Below, one piece after another: positions 44,120-52,491 of a stretch of DNA of 64,000 nucleotides. Positions within the stretch are counted from its first letter, which is position 1. Each line of letters opens with the position of its first letter. A model generated the notes under the pieces. The model had not been told where the DNA came from, ran no database searches, and saw nothing but the letters and a program-made list of their open reading frames with translations. A program made the position numbers and the translations under genes. Source of the stretch: CAVTQY01 sp963736975 (GTDB lineage Bacteria; Pseudomonadota; Alphaproteobacteria; Acetobacterales; Acetobacteraceae); assembly GCA_963736975.1 (NCBI GenBank), contig CAVTQY010000001.1:806001-870000 (forward strand). The letters are read 5' to 3'.

Positions 44120-44770
44120 TCACGCCGCCGCCTTCACCTCCGGCGCAACACTGAACGCCGCCTCGGTCTTCGAGCGTATCTCCTCCAGCGTCACATCGGG
44201 CGCGATATCGGTCAGCGTCAGCCCCGGCCGGCCCACCTCGAACACGCCGAGGTCGGTGATCACCAGATCCACCACCCCCGCCCCGGTCAGCGGCAGGGTG
44301 CAGCAGTGCAGCAGCTTGGGCTTGCCCCCGGCGGTGTGCTCCATCAGCACCACCACCCGTTTCACCCCGGCGACGAGGTCCATCGCCCCGCCCATCCCCT
44401 TCACCATCTTGCCGGGGATCATCCAGTTGGCGAGGTCACCGCTCTCCGCCACCTGCAATGCGCCCAGGATAGAAATATCGATATGCCCGCCGCGCACCAT
44501 CGCGAAACTGGCGGCGCTGTCGAAGAAGCTCGTGGTCGGCAGCTCGGTCACCGTCTGCTTGCCGGCATTGATCAAGTCCGGGTCCTCCTCTCCCTCGAAC
44601 GGGAATGGCCCCATGCCCAACATGCCGTTCTCGGAATGGAGCTGGATCGACATGCCCGGCGGGATGTGGTTCGCCACCAAAGTGGGGATGCCGATGCCAA
44701 GATTGACGTAGAACCCGTCCCGCAACTCGGCGGCGGCGCGGGCGGCCATCTGATCGCGGGTCCAGGCCAT
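44120..44770 (-). CDS. scoB: 3-oxoacid CoA-transferase subunit B (ScoB-like)
   Basis: A 216-residue family I CoA-transferase beta subunit. The catalytic Glu is E47 in LHSENGMLGMGP, with NLGIGIPTLVANHIPPGM before it and GGHIDISILGALQVAESGDLANWMIPGKMVKGMGGAMDL after. It moves CoA from succinyl-CoA (or another donor) to a 3-oxoacid. The frame continues 23 codons upstream of the ATG at 44770, but those codons lie in the palindromic repeat, and AAAGGAGG at 44779-44786 fixes this start. It follows scoA, with the repeat element between them. Confidence 0.93.
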   Translation of the reverse strand: MAWTRDQMAARAAAELRDGFYVNLGIGIPTLVANHIPPGMSIQLHSENGMLGMGPFPFEGEEDPDLINAGKQTVTELPTTSFFDSAASFAMVRGGHIDISILGALQVAESGDLANWMIPGKMVKGMGGAMDLVAGVKRVVVLMEHTAGGKPKLLHCCTLPLTGAGVVDLVITDLGVFEVGRPGLTLTDIAPDVTLEEIRSKTEAAFSVAPEVKAAA

Positions 44771-44794
44771 TCTGCGTGCCTCCTTTCTTTGTCG

Positions 44795-44845
44795 TAGCGC
44801 GTGATTTACGCTTTCCGACGACTTAGCCTCAGCGATCACGCACTA
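44795..44845. repeat. Palindromic element, single unit, between the CoA-transferase genes
   Basis: A 51-bp unit with inverted ends (TAGCGCGTGAT ... ATCACGCACTA) and an inner block (TTTACGCTTTCCGACG) shared with the element at 2877-2983. On the minus strand its first three bases are the TAG stop codon of scoA (44843-44845), the same arrangement as at the other locus. It separates scoA and scoB and could modulate the ratio of the two subunits. Confidence 0.78.
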
Positions 44846-45550
44846 GTACCTCTTGCGCACGGTGCGCTGCTCGATCCGCTTGTCAATGGTTGCCAATGGC
44901 ACAATCCGGTTCACGAAGATCCCCGGCGTGACGATATGGTCGGGATCGATCTGCCCCGGCTCGACCAGCTCCTCCACTTCCACAATCGTCGTCTGCGCCG
45001 CGGTTGCCATGATCGGATTGAAGTTGCGCGCGGTCTTGCGGTAAATCAGGTTTCCCTCGTGGTCCGCCCTCCAGGCGTGGACGATCGCCAGATCGGCGCG
45101 CAGCCCCCGTTCCAACACATAGGTACGACCGTCGAAGACCTTGGTTTCCTTCCCGTCGGCGATCTGCGTGCCGGCGCCGGTGGCAGTGTAGAATCCCGGT
45201 ATGCCCGCGCCGCCGGCCCGAATTCGCTCGGCCAGCGTGCCCTGCGGGTTGAACTCGATCTCCAACTCGCCGGCGAGGTATTGCTGGGCGAAGGTGGCGT
45301 TCTCGCCGACATAAGAGCTGATCATCTTCCGGATCTGCCGGGTGCGCAGCAGAATGCCCAAGCCCACATCATCGATCCCGGCATTGTTGGAAACGACAGT
45401 CAGGTCCTTGACGCCGCTTTCGCGTATCGCCTCGATCAACGCACTCGGGATACCGCACAGGCCGAACCCACCGGCCATGATCATCATGCCGTCATGCAGC
45501 AAGCCATCAAGCGCCGCGCCCGCGTCCGGATAGATCTTGTTGACCGCCAT
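44843..45550 (-). CDS. scoA: 3-oxoacid CoA-transferase subunit A (ScoA-like)
   Basis: A 235-residue alpha subunit: MIMAGGFGLCGIPSALIEAI (the CoA-binding GGFG motif), TVVSNNAGIDDVGLGILLRTRQIRKMISSYVGEN, and NFNPIMATAA near the end. It pairs with the B subunit at 44120. The ATG at 45550 is supported by GGGGAG upstream; codons before it are unlike the family. Stop TAG belongs to the palindromic element. Upstream lies the GNAT gene with 56 bp between them. Confidence 0.94.
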   Translation of the reverse strand: MAVNKIYPDAGAALDGLLHDGMMIMAGGFGLCGIPSALIEAIRESGVKDLTVVSNNAGIDDVGLGILLRTRQIRKMISSYVGENATFAQQYLAGELEIEFNPQGTLAERIRAGGAGIPGFYTATGAGTQIADGKETKVFDGRTYVLERGLRADLAIVHAWRADHEGNLIYRKTARNFNPIMATAAQTTIVEVEELVEPGQIDPDHIVTPGIFVNRIVPLATIDKRIEQRTVRKRY

Positions 45551-45606
45551 CGCGGCATCTCCCCTGGCTCCTCCGAGACCCAGGCTGCCCCGCGCCGGGC
45601 AGACGT

Positions 45607-46155
45607 TCAAGCCGCGTTTTGCGCCGGCTCGGTGGGGAACAACACAAGCCGCGCCTCGATTACCTCGGCATCGGCCGGGCGATGTCGCAGGGTAAATCCA
45701 AGAAACCGCGCGAGCTGCAGCATCGGCTCGTTGTCCGCCAGGATCTCGCCCACGACCTCGCGAATGCCATGCGCGCGTGCCCAGTCGAGCAGGCGCCGCA
45801 TGAGATGAACCGCCAGCCCGTGGCCTTGCAGGTCATGCTGGACCACCACGGCGAACTCGGCCATCGACGGATCCGCCTCGCGCGCCAGCCGGGCCACGCC
45901 CACCGTCTCCCCGGTCGTCTCGCGTACCGCGACGAACGCCATGTCATCGTCGTAGTCGAGCTTGGTGAAGCGCGCGAGTTGCGCGGCGGACAGCTCGCAA
46001 ATCGCGGCGAAGAACCGGAAGCGAATGTCCTCCGGCGACAATCGGTGGAAAAAAGCATCGTGGCGGGCAGCGTCGTCGGGACGGATCGGCCGGATGACCA
46101 ACGTCTCGCCGGTACCGTCCCAGCGCTCTTCCAGCTCCACGGGATAGTTTGCCAT
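45607..46155 (-). CDS. GNAT-family N-acetyltransferase (Pat-type domain)
   Basis: A 182-residue single GNAT domain. The N-terminal TLVIRPIRPDDAARHDAFFHRLSPEDIRFRFF is the signature of the acetyltransferase domain found at the C-terminus of acyl-CoA-synthetase-type protein lysine acetyltransferases (PatZ); the acetyl-CoA loop is VVVQHDLQGHGLAVHLM. This is the stand-alone form. It may acetylate a protein lysine or a small amine. It is followed by scoA, and the divergent molybdenum hydroxylase gene begins 165 bp upstream. Confidence 0.85.
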   Translation of the reverse strand: MANYPVELEERWDGTGETLVIRPIRPDDAARHDAFFHRLSPEDIRFRFFAAICELSAAQLARFTKLDYDDDMAFVAVRETTGETVGVARLAREADPSMAEFAVVVQHDLQGHGLAVHLMRRLLDWARAHGIREVVGEILADNEPMLQLARFLGFTLRHRPADAEVIEARLVLFPTEPAQNAA

Positions 46156-46320
46156 CTGACCTTCTCAAGGCCTGAGGACGTCGCCTCCGCCGCTCACATT
46201 TGGTAGCGCAAGGCCAAGGCGGAAGGGAAATGCAGGCGCACAGCGCGGGCGCGTAACGCCGGCCCCTTGAGCCGCCCGGCGCCCCCACTCAGACTAGAAG
46301 GCGGGAGCGGAGATCAGAGA

Positions 46321-48642
46321 ATGGCGGATTTGAAGGCGAAGCCGCCGCGGCGGCGCGAGGACCTGCGGCTGCTCACCGGACGGGGACGCTACACGGCGGA
46401 TCTGCAGCCGCCCGGTCTCCTGCATCTGGTGCTGGTGCGCTCCCATCATGCGCATGCCGATATCCGCGCCATCGACACGACCGAGGCACACGCGGGGTCC
46501 GGTGTTGTTGCGGTTGTAACCGCCGCCGACCTCGACGGTATCGCGCCCATCCCGGGCGGCATTGGGTTCCCCCGCCCGGATGGCTCGCCGGCGCCGAAGA
46601 CCGATCGTGCTATTCTCGCGCAGGACCGCGTCCGCTTCGTCGGCGAGCCCGTGGCGGCGGTTGTTGCAGAAACGCGGGCGGCCGCCCTGGAAGCGGCCGA
46701 GGCGGTGGTGGTGGAGTACGCCGATCGCCCGGCGGTCGTAACGCCCGAGACTGCGCTCGCCGCGCGCGCACCGCTCGTCTGGGACATCGCTTCCGGCAAT
46801 GTTGCATTCCTGTGGCGCGGTGGCCAGGCCGAGGCTACGGAAGCGGCGCTGCGGTCCTCGGCGCATGTGACGCGGCTCGACTTCACCATCTCACGCGTCA
46901 CCGCCAATTCGCTCGAGCCGCGCAACTCGTTCGCCCGTATCGAGGACGACGGGCGGCTGACGGTCACCGCGAGCCATCAGAACCCGCACTCGCTGCGCGG
47001 CGGCATCGCGCAGGCCACCGGTCAGGACCCGAGCCGTGTGCACGTGATGATCGGCGATGTCGGCGGATCCTTCGGGATGAAATCAGGCCTGCATCAGGAG
47101 GTCGTGCTGACAGCCTGGGCCGCGCGCAAATTCCGCCGTCCGGTGTTGTGGTCGTCGGATCGTACCGAAGGGTTCCTCACCGACGAACAGGCGCGCGAAA
47201 TCGAAGCTCATGCGGAGCTGGGCTTCGATGACGAGCACCGCATCACCGCATTCAAGCTGCGCTGGAACGTCAATCTCGGCGCTTATGTCTCCGGCCGCTC
47301 GGGCTGGAGTGTCGGCAATATCGGCGGCACCGCCGGGGTTTACCGCATCCCGCATATGTCGGCAGAGGTCTGCGGCGTGCTGACGAACACGGTGCCCACC
47401 GCGGCCTATCGCGGCGCCGGCCGGCCGGAGGCGACCTATACGATCGAGCGGATCATCGATGTCGCCGCACGCGAGCTTGGCCTCGATCCGTTCGAGCTGC
47501 GCCGGCGCAACCTGATCCCGCCGGAGGCGATGCCCTACAAAACGGCACTGACCTTCACTTACGATTGTGGTGAATTCGAAGCCGGCATGCGTAAGGCGGC
47601 CGAGATTGCGGACATGGCGGGCTTTCCCGCCCGTCGCGATGCGTCTCGCCGGCAGGGGAAGTTGCGGGGCGTTGGTATCTGCAATTGCATCGAAGTGGCG
47701 GGCGGCCCGTTCCTGCGCCCGGGTCGCGACAATGCCAGCATCGCACTGACCGAGGACGGGCGGGTGCTGTTGCGCACCGGCACGATGTCGGTTGGCCAGG
47801 GGCTGGAAACCTCGTTCCCCCAGCTTGTCGCCGAGCGCCTCGGGGTGCCGATGGAGCTAATCGAGTACCGCCAGGGCGATACCGACGACCTGCCCTTCGG
47901 GCGCGGCAGCGGCGGATCGGGCGCGATGCCGATCGGCGCCTCGGCGATCTCCGTCGCGGTCGATCAGGTGATCGAAAAGGCCCGGCGAATCGCCGCGGAC
48001 GTGCTGGAGGCGGCGGTTGCCGACGTGATCTTCGAGGATGGACGGTTTCGTATCACCGGCACCGATCGCGTGATCGACCTGACGGAGGTTGCCCGCGCCG
48101 CGCATGACCCGGCGCGGCTGCCGCCGGGCGAAACCCCCGGCATCAATGAGCTGGGGGCATTTCAGGCCACCGCGGTTACCTTCCCCAACGGCACGCATAT
48201 CTGCGAGGTGGAAATCGATCCGGAAACCGGGATTACCGAGATCCAGCGCTATACCGCGGTCGAGGATCTCGGCCGCATCCTCAATCCGCTGCTGGTGGAA
48301 GGGCAGATCCATGGCGGCGTGGTGCAAGGGCTCGGCCAGGCGTTGGGAGAGCAGATCGTACATGACCCGGCATCCGGGCAGATGCTGACGGCGTCCTTCA
48401 TGGATTACCAGATGCCGCGCGCCTCCGACCTTCCGCCGATCCAGATCGCGACACGCGAAGTGCCGACGCAGGTGAACCCGGTCGGCGCCAAGGGTGTTGG
48501 TGAGGCTGGAACCGTCGGCGCGTTGGCTGCCGTGGCCAACGCCGTCAACGATGCGCTGGCGCCGCTTGGTATCGCCCACTTCGACATGCCGGCGACGCCT
48601 GCGCGCGTGTGGCAGGCGATCCAGGAGCTTGCAGGAAAGTAA
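46321..48642 (+). CDS. Xanthine dehydrogenase-family molybdopterin-binding subunit (CoxL/XdhB type), orphan
   Basis: A 773-residue large subunit of a molybdenum hydroxylase. The N-terminal Ald_Xan_dh_C domain runs RREDLRLLTGRGRYTADLQPPG to about residue 150. The molybdopterin domain contains IGDVGGSFGMKSG, AYRGAGRPEATYTIERIID (the loop near the Mo, AYRGAGRPE rather than CO dehydrogenase AYRCSFR), GQGLETSFPQLVAERLG and the catalytic Glu in GAKGVGEAGTVGALAA near the end. No FeS (XdhA/CoxS) or FAD (CoxM) subunit gene is adjacent in the window. It likely oxidises an aldehyde or N-heterocycle after assembly with distant partners. Confidence 0.9.
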   Translation: MADLKAKPPRRREDLRLLTGRGRYTADLQPPGLLHLVLVRSHHAHADIRAIDTTEAHAGSGVVAVVTAADLDGIAPIPGGIGFPRPDGSPAPKTDRAILAQDRVRFVGEPVAAVVAETRAAALEAAEAVVVEYADRPAVVTPETALAARAPLVWDIASGNVAFLWRGGQAEATEAALRSSAHVTRLDFTISRVTANSLEPRNSFARIEDDGRLTVTASHQNPHSLRGGIAQATGQDPSRVHVMIGDVGGSFGMKSGLHQEVVLTAWAARKFRRPVLWSSDRTEGFLTDEQAREIEAHAELGFDDEHRITAFKLRWNVNLGAYVSGRSGWSVGNIGGTAGVYRIPHMSAEVCGVLTNTVPTAAYRGAGRPEATYTIERIIDVAARELGLDPFELRRRNLIPPEAMPYKTALTFTYDCGEFEAGMRKAAEIADMAGFPARRDASRRQGKLRGVGICNCIEVAGGPFLRPGRDNASIALTEDGRVLLRTGTMSVGQGLETSFPQLVAERLGVPMELIEYRQGDTDDLPFGRGSGGSGAMPIGASAISVAVDQVIEKARRIAADVLEAAVADVIFEDGRFRITGTDRVIDLTEVARAAHDPARLPPGETPGINELGAFQATAVTFPNGTHICEVEIDPETGITEIQRYTAVEDLGRILNPLLVEGQIHGGVVQGLGQALGEQIVHDPASGQMLTASFMDYQMPRASDLPPIQIATREVPTQVNPVGAKGVGEAGTVGALAAVANAVNDALAPLGIAHFDMPATPARVWQAIQELAGK

Positions 48643-48646
48643 GATT

Positions 48647-48700
48647 AACTACAGAGACATAGAGACAAGGAGAACGCAGGGAGGAGAATTTTTTGCGCTT
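48647..48700. repeat. Purine-rich GAGACA repeat patch
   Basis: A run of GAGACA/GAGAAC-like units right after the molybdenum hydroxylase stop, followed by a T tract and a GCGCTTCGCGCAGCGCGC hairpin. The type (ACAGAGACA...AGAGACA) resembles a dispersed intergenic repeat known from several proteobacteria. Only one copy is visible in this window. Confidence 0.35.
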
Positions 48701-48723
48701 CGCGCAGCGCGCTTCCGGAGGGG

Positions 48724-48978
48724 CTACGCTGTCGCGGCGGTGAAAGCGTTGAACGTGATCAACGTATATGTATCCTTCACCCCGGGCAACGTTTGCACAC
48801 GTTCCGTCACGAACAGTCCAATGTCCTGCCCGGGATTCAGATAGAACTTTCCCAACAGATCGTATTGGCCGGACGTGGAGTACATTTCCGACATCTCCTC
48901 GATCCTGTCCGCCGCTTCCTGCGCGACCCGATAGGCCTGCCCCATTTCGCACTTGATCATGACGAAGATCGCACGCAT
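48724..48978 (-). CDS. Stand-alone Lrp/AsnC ligand-binding (RAM) domain protein
   Basis: An 84-residue protein equal to the AsnC_trans_reg domain: RAIFVMIKCEMGQAYRVAQEAADRIEEMSEMYSTSGQYDLLGKFYL, then VTERVQTLPGVKDTYTLITFNAF. There is no HTH. Single RAM-domain proteins form dimers and octamers and may modulate a regulator or sense a small molecule. Start 48978 has GGGAGG upstream. It is divergent from the ThDP enzyme (49049) with 70 bp between them, so it may control that gene. Confidence 0.85.
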   Translation of the reverse strand: MRAIFVMIKCEMGQAYRVAQEAADRIEEMSEMYSTSGQYDLLGKFYLNPGQDIGLFVTERVQTLPGVKDTYTLITFNAFTAATA

Positions 48979-49048
48979 GAACCGCCTCCCATGCCCTCGG
49001 GCATGGCAGCATAGGCCGCGCTGCCGCGCGCCACCACCGGAGGTTGGA

Positions 49049-50821
49049 ATGAACCTGGCACCAGCGCGCAGAAACCGTGTCGAGCCGCGGAGCGGAGGGC
49101 GGCTGGTCGCCGACGCATTGGTCACGCTCGGCATCGACCATGCCTTCGCGGTTCCCGGCGAAAGTTACCTCCATGTGCTCGATGGCCTCTACGATGTGCG
49201 TCAGAAGGTGAAACTGGTCACCTGCCGGTTCGAGGCGGGCGCCGTGAATATGGCGGAAGCATACGGAAAACTGCACGGCCGCCCGGCCGCCGCCTTCGTG
49301 ACCCGCGGTCCTGGCGCCTGTCACGGCTCGATCGGCGTGCATATCGCCATGCAGGACAGCACGCCGCTGCTGCTGTTTGTCGGGCAAATACCGCTTGCGC
49401 ATGCCGGACGTGACGCATTCCAGGAGATCGACTATCGCCGCATGTTCGCGCCGATCGCGAAATGGGCCACGCAGATCGATCAGGCTGACCGCATCCCCGA
49501 AGTGATCGCGCACGCGGTCGATGTCGCGACCTCCGGCCGTCCGGGCCCGGTCGTCATCGCTTTATCCGAGGAGATGCAGGCCCATATGGCCGAGGCGCCC
49601 GATATCCCGCGCAGCCGGGTCGCCCCGGCGGTGCCCGATCCGACCGCAATGGCGGAGTTCCACCGCCTGCTGGAGCGTGCCCGCAAACCGCTCGCAGTGG
49701 TCGGCGGCTCCTGCTGGTCGCCAGCCGGGCGCCGTGCATTGCGTGATTTTTTGCATGGTAACGACATTCCGGTGACGGTCGGCTTTCGGCGCCAGGCGCT
49801 GTATGACGGCACGTTGGAAAATTTCGTCGGCGATCTGGGGGTAGGCGCCGATCCCGCTTTGTTGGCGAAGGTGAAAGAGGCCGACCTCATTCTGGCGATC
49901 GGCTCCCGCCTCGGCGATGCGGTGACGCAAGGCTACGCGCTGTTCAACGCGGTCGGCGAGACGCCGATCGTCCAGGTGCACCCGGACGGTGCGGAAATCG
50001 GGCGAGTGTTTCGCCCCGCCCTCGGCATCGTCTCCGACCTCAATGCCTTCGTGGTCGCCGCCGCCGCGTTGGAGCCTGTTTATCCCAACTGGGACAGATG
50101 GCGGACCGAGTTGCGCGATCTGCGCGAGGCGGGTCGCGACGTGCCGCGCTACGAGGGCACACTCAATCTCGGCACGGCGATGCGGGAGTTGGAAGACCTG
50201 CTGGACGCGGACGCAATCGTCACGACGGATGCCGGTAATTTCGCCCCCTGGGCCACCCGGTTCATCAATTTCCGCGAGAACCAGCGCTATATCGGTCCGA
50301 CCAACGGAGCAATGGGCTACAGCGTGCCGGCGGCGGTCGGCGCGAAGATCGCTTTTCCCGACCGCATGGTGGTTTCACTTGTCGGCGATGGCGGGTTCCT
50401 GATGACCGGCCAGGAGATCGCCACCGCATTCCATCACGGCGTGGCGCCGATCGTGCTGGTGTTCAACAACCAGATGTATGGGACAATCCGCATGCACCAG
50501 GAGCGCGCCTTTCCCAGCCGCGTCTCCGGCACCGCCCTGACGAACCCGGATTTTTCGAAGTTCATCGAGGCGTTCGGCGGCCACGGCGAAGTAGTCACCG
50601 AAACCGCCGAGTTCACCCCGGCGTTTGCCCGTGCCGTCGAAAGCGGGCGCCCGGCGGTGATCGAGCTGCTCATGAATCCGGAGCAAATCACCTCGCGAGC
50701 GACAATCGCTGGGCTGCGGGCCGGCAAGCAGCGGCACAAAGTACCGGTGAAACCGAAACGCGCCGCCGCGCCCAAGCACCGCATCCCGGTGCGCGGCAAG
50801 CCGGGCGGCAAGCGCGCCTGA
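49049..50821 (+). CDS. ThDP-binding enzyme (acetolactate synthase-like)
   Basis: A 590-residue ThDP enzyme with the three domains of the acetolactate synthase group. The N-terminal Pyr domain has LVADALVTLGIDHAFAVPGESYL with the catalytic Glu in CRFEAGAVNMAEAYGKLHG. The central domain has KPLAVVGGSCW. The C-terminal PP domain has VVSLVGDGGFLMTGQEIATA and NNQMYGTIRMHQE (GDG...NN motif for Mg-ThDP). It is unlike IlvB in the small-subunit contact region and carries a 35-residue basic tail after ITSRATIAGLRA (KVPVKPKRAAAPKHRIP...). The reaction could be a 2-oxoacid decarboxylation or carboligation. Confidence 0.9.
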   Translation: MNLAPARRNRVEPRSGGRLVADALVTLGIDHAFAVPGESYLHVLDGLYDVRQKVKLVTCRFEAGAVNMAEAYGKLHGRPAAAFVTRGPGACHGSIGVHIAMQDSTPLLLFVGQIPLAHAGRDAFQEIDYRRMFAPIAKWATQIDQADRIPEVIAHAVDVATSGRPGPVVIALSEEMQAHMAEAPDIPRSRVAPAVPDPTAMAEFHRLLERARKPLAVVGGSCWSPAGRRALRDFLHGNDIPVTVGFRRQALYDGTLENFVGDLGVGADPALLAKVKEADLILAIGSRLGDAVTQGYALFNAVGETPIVQVHPDGAEIGRVFRPALGIVSDLNAFVVAAAALEPVYPNWDRWRTELRDLREAGRDVPRYEGTLNLGTAMRELEDLLDADAIVTTDAGNFAPWATRFINFRENQRYIGPTNGAMGYSVPAAVGAKIAFPDRMVVSLVGDGGFLMTGQEIATAFHHGVAPIVLVFNNQMYGTIRMHQERAFPSRVSGTALTNPDFSKFIEAFGGHGEVVTETAEFTPAFARAVESGRPAVIELLMNPEQITSRATIAGLRAGKQRHKVPVKPKRAAAPKHRIPVRGKPGGKRA

Positions 50822-50825
50822 CAGC

Positions 50826-52490
50826 ATGCTGCTCCGGTTGACGCACCAGTTTCGCATCGATCCCGCCGGCCGGCCGTATCCCCTTCCGACGATTGCCTCG
50901 GCAAGCGCCGACTATCGCGCCGGACGTCTGGACGATGCCGAGCGCCAGTGCCGCGCGCTGATCGCCGGCGACAAGATCGATGCCGAGGCGTTGCATCTTC
51001 TCGGGGTGATTTGCAACGATCGCGGCGACACGCCCCAGGCCTTGGACTGGCTGACCCGAGCGGTCTCTCTCGCGCCCGACAATGCCCGGATCCACTACCA
51101 TCTGGGCAACGCCCTGCTGGCCGCGGAGCGACACGCCGAAGCCGAAGCGCGGTTCCGGCGCGTGATCGCGCTCGAGCCGCAGTTCATCGATGCGTTCAAC
51201 AATCTCGGCAGCGCACTGCGCTCGCAGCAGCGCGATAACGAAGCCATCGCCGCCTATCGCCGCGCCCTGGCGCTGCGCCCGGGTATGCAGCCGGCGCTCT
51301 ACAACATGGGCTTGGCACAGGCCCGGCTTGGGCAGATGGAGGAGGCGGTTGCCTGCCATCGCGCCGTGCTGGCCTCCCCGATCGACACCCCGGCCGACAA
51401 GTTGGTCGAGACATACGACGCGCTTGCCAGCGAGTTAATGGAGCTGGAGCGCTACGAGGAGGCGCTTTCAGTAAGCCGTGCACGTTCCGCGTTGCGCCCG
51501 GACGATCCACGAGGCGAGTGGCACGAGTCGCTGATCCTGCTCACGCTCGGCCGGTTTCGCGAGGGACTGCCGAAATACGAGCGACGTTGGGAACTTGATG
51601 GTTTCCGCACGGGCGCCGATGCCGGGAAACCGCCGCCATCTGTGCCGGCGCTGCGGGAGTTCGCCGGCAGGCACGTGCTGCTGCGCGCCGAGCAGGGGCG
51701 CGGCGACGTGCTGCAGTTCGTACGGTATGCAGCATTGGTGGCGCGCGAGGCGGCGCACGTTACCTTGATGGTGCCGGCCGACCTGACCGTTCTGATGCAA
51801 AGCACGCCCGGCATCGATGCAGTGATCGATGATGCCGCGCCCGAGCCGGAGCACGACTTATCCGCTTCGCTGCTCAGTCTGCCGCTGACGTTCGGAACCG
51901 AGCCTGCGTCCATCCCCGCTAAAGTGCCCTACTTGCGCGCGCCCGACGATCGGATCGCCCTTTGGCGCCAGCGTCTCGGGCCGGCGGCGCGGCCGCGCGT
52001 GGGGGTGTGTTGGTGGGGTTTGCAGCACATTCCCGAGCGCTCGATCCCGACCCACAGGCTGGCCCCGCTGCTCGCCGTCGAGGGCATCGAATTTCACGCC
52101 GTGCAGAAGGAGATCACCGAGACCGATCGGCGCTGGGCGCAGACGGAGGGCGTCGTGCTGCACGACGCGGCGCTCGCAGATTTCACCGACACGGCGGCGC
52201 TCCTCGCACACATGGATCTTGTGGTTGCAATCGATACATCCGTCGCGCATCTTGCCGGAGCCCTTGGCCGGCCAACATGGATTATGCTGCGCCGGAACGC
52301 TGATTGGCGCTGGTTCACAGGCCGCGCCAACACCCCGTGGTATCCCACCGCGCGCCTGTTCCGGCAGACTGCGGCAAGCGATTGGGATGCGGTAGTCGAG
52401 ACAGTGCGGCAGGAGTTGAAGATATGGGTGGGCGGCCCTCACTCGGTCCGCTTCGCTAACCGACCTCTCCCGCAATGCGGGAGAGGTTGA
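50826..52490 (+). CDS. TPR-repeat protein fused to a glycosyltransferase-9-like domain
   Basis: A 554-residue protein. Residues about 30-240 hold six or so TPR units (DAEALHLLGVICNDRGDTPQAL, ARIHYHLGNALLAAERHAEA, FIDAFNNLGSALRSQQRDNEA, QPALYNMGLAQARLGQMEEA). Residues about 300-520 are a GT-B-like domain of the heptosyltransferase/TPR-GT group (LLRAEQGRGDVLQFVRYAALVA, GVCWWGLQHIPERSIPTHRL, DLVVAIDTSVAHLAGALGRP). Typical for flagellin or surface glycan-associated proteins. The last 19 residues (GGPHSVRFANRPLPQCGRG) are encoded by the REP-like element, overlapping the rlmN 3' end. Confidence 0.83.
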   Translation: MLLRLTHQFRIDPAGRPYPLPTIASASADYRAGRLDDAERQCRALIAGDKIDAEALHLLGVICNDRGDTPQALDWLTRAVSLAPDNARIHYHLGNALLAAERHAEAEARFRRVIALEPQFIDAFNNLGSALRSQQRDNEAIAAYRRALALRPGMQPALYNMGLAQARLGQMEEAVACHRAVLASPIDTPADKLVETYDALASELMELERYEEALSVSRARSALRPDDPRGEWHESLILLTLGRFREGLPKYERRWELDGFRTGADAGKPPPSVPALREFAGRHVLLRAEQGRGDVLQFVRYAALVAREAAHVTLMVPADLTVLMQSTPGIDAVIDDAAPEPEHDLSASLLSLPLTFGTEPASIPAKVPYLRAPDDRIALWRQRLGPAARPRVGVCWWGLQHIPERSIPTHRLAPLLAVEGIEFHAVQKEITETDRRWAQTEGVVLHDAALADFTDTAALLAHMDLVVAIDTSVAHLAGALGRPTWIMLRRNADWRWFTGRANTPWYPTARLFRQTAASDWDAVVETVRQELKIWVGGPHSVRFANRPLPQCGRG

Positions 52491-52491
52491 C
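52437..52491. repeat. REP-like element overlapping both convergent gene ends
   Basis: The same GCCCTCACTCG ... CGACCTCTCCCGC / GCGGGAGAGG design as at 32961-33014. Here it is inside the coding ends: it encodes the C-terminus of the TPR protein on + (stop at 52490) and of RlmN on - (stop at 52456). The two genes overlap by 35 bp through it. Confidence 0.75.
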
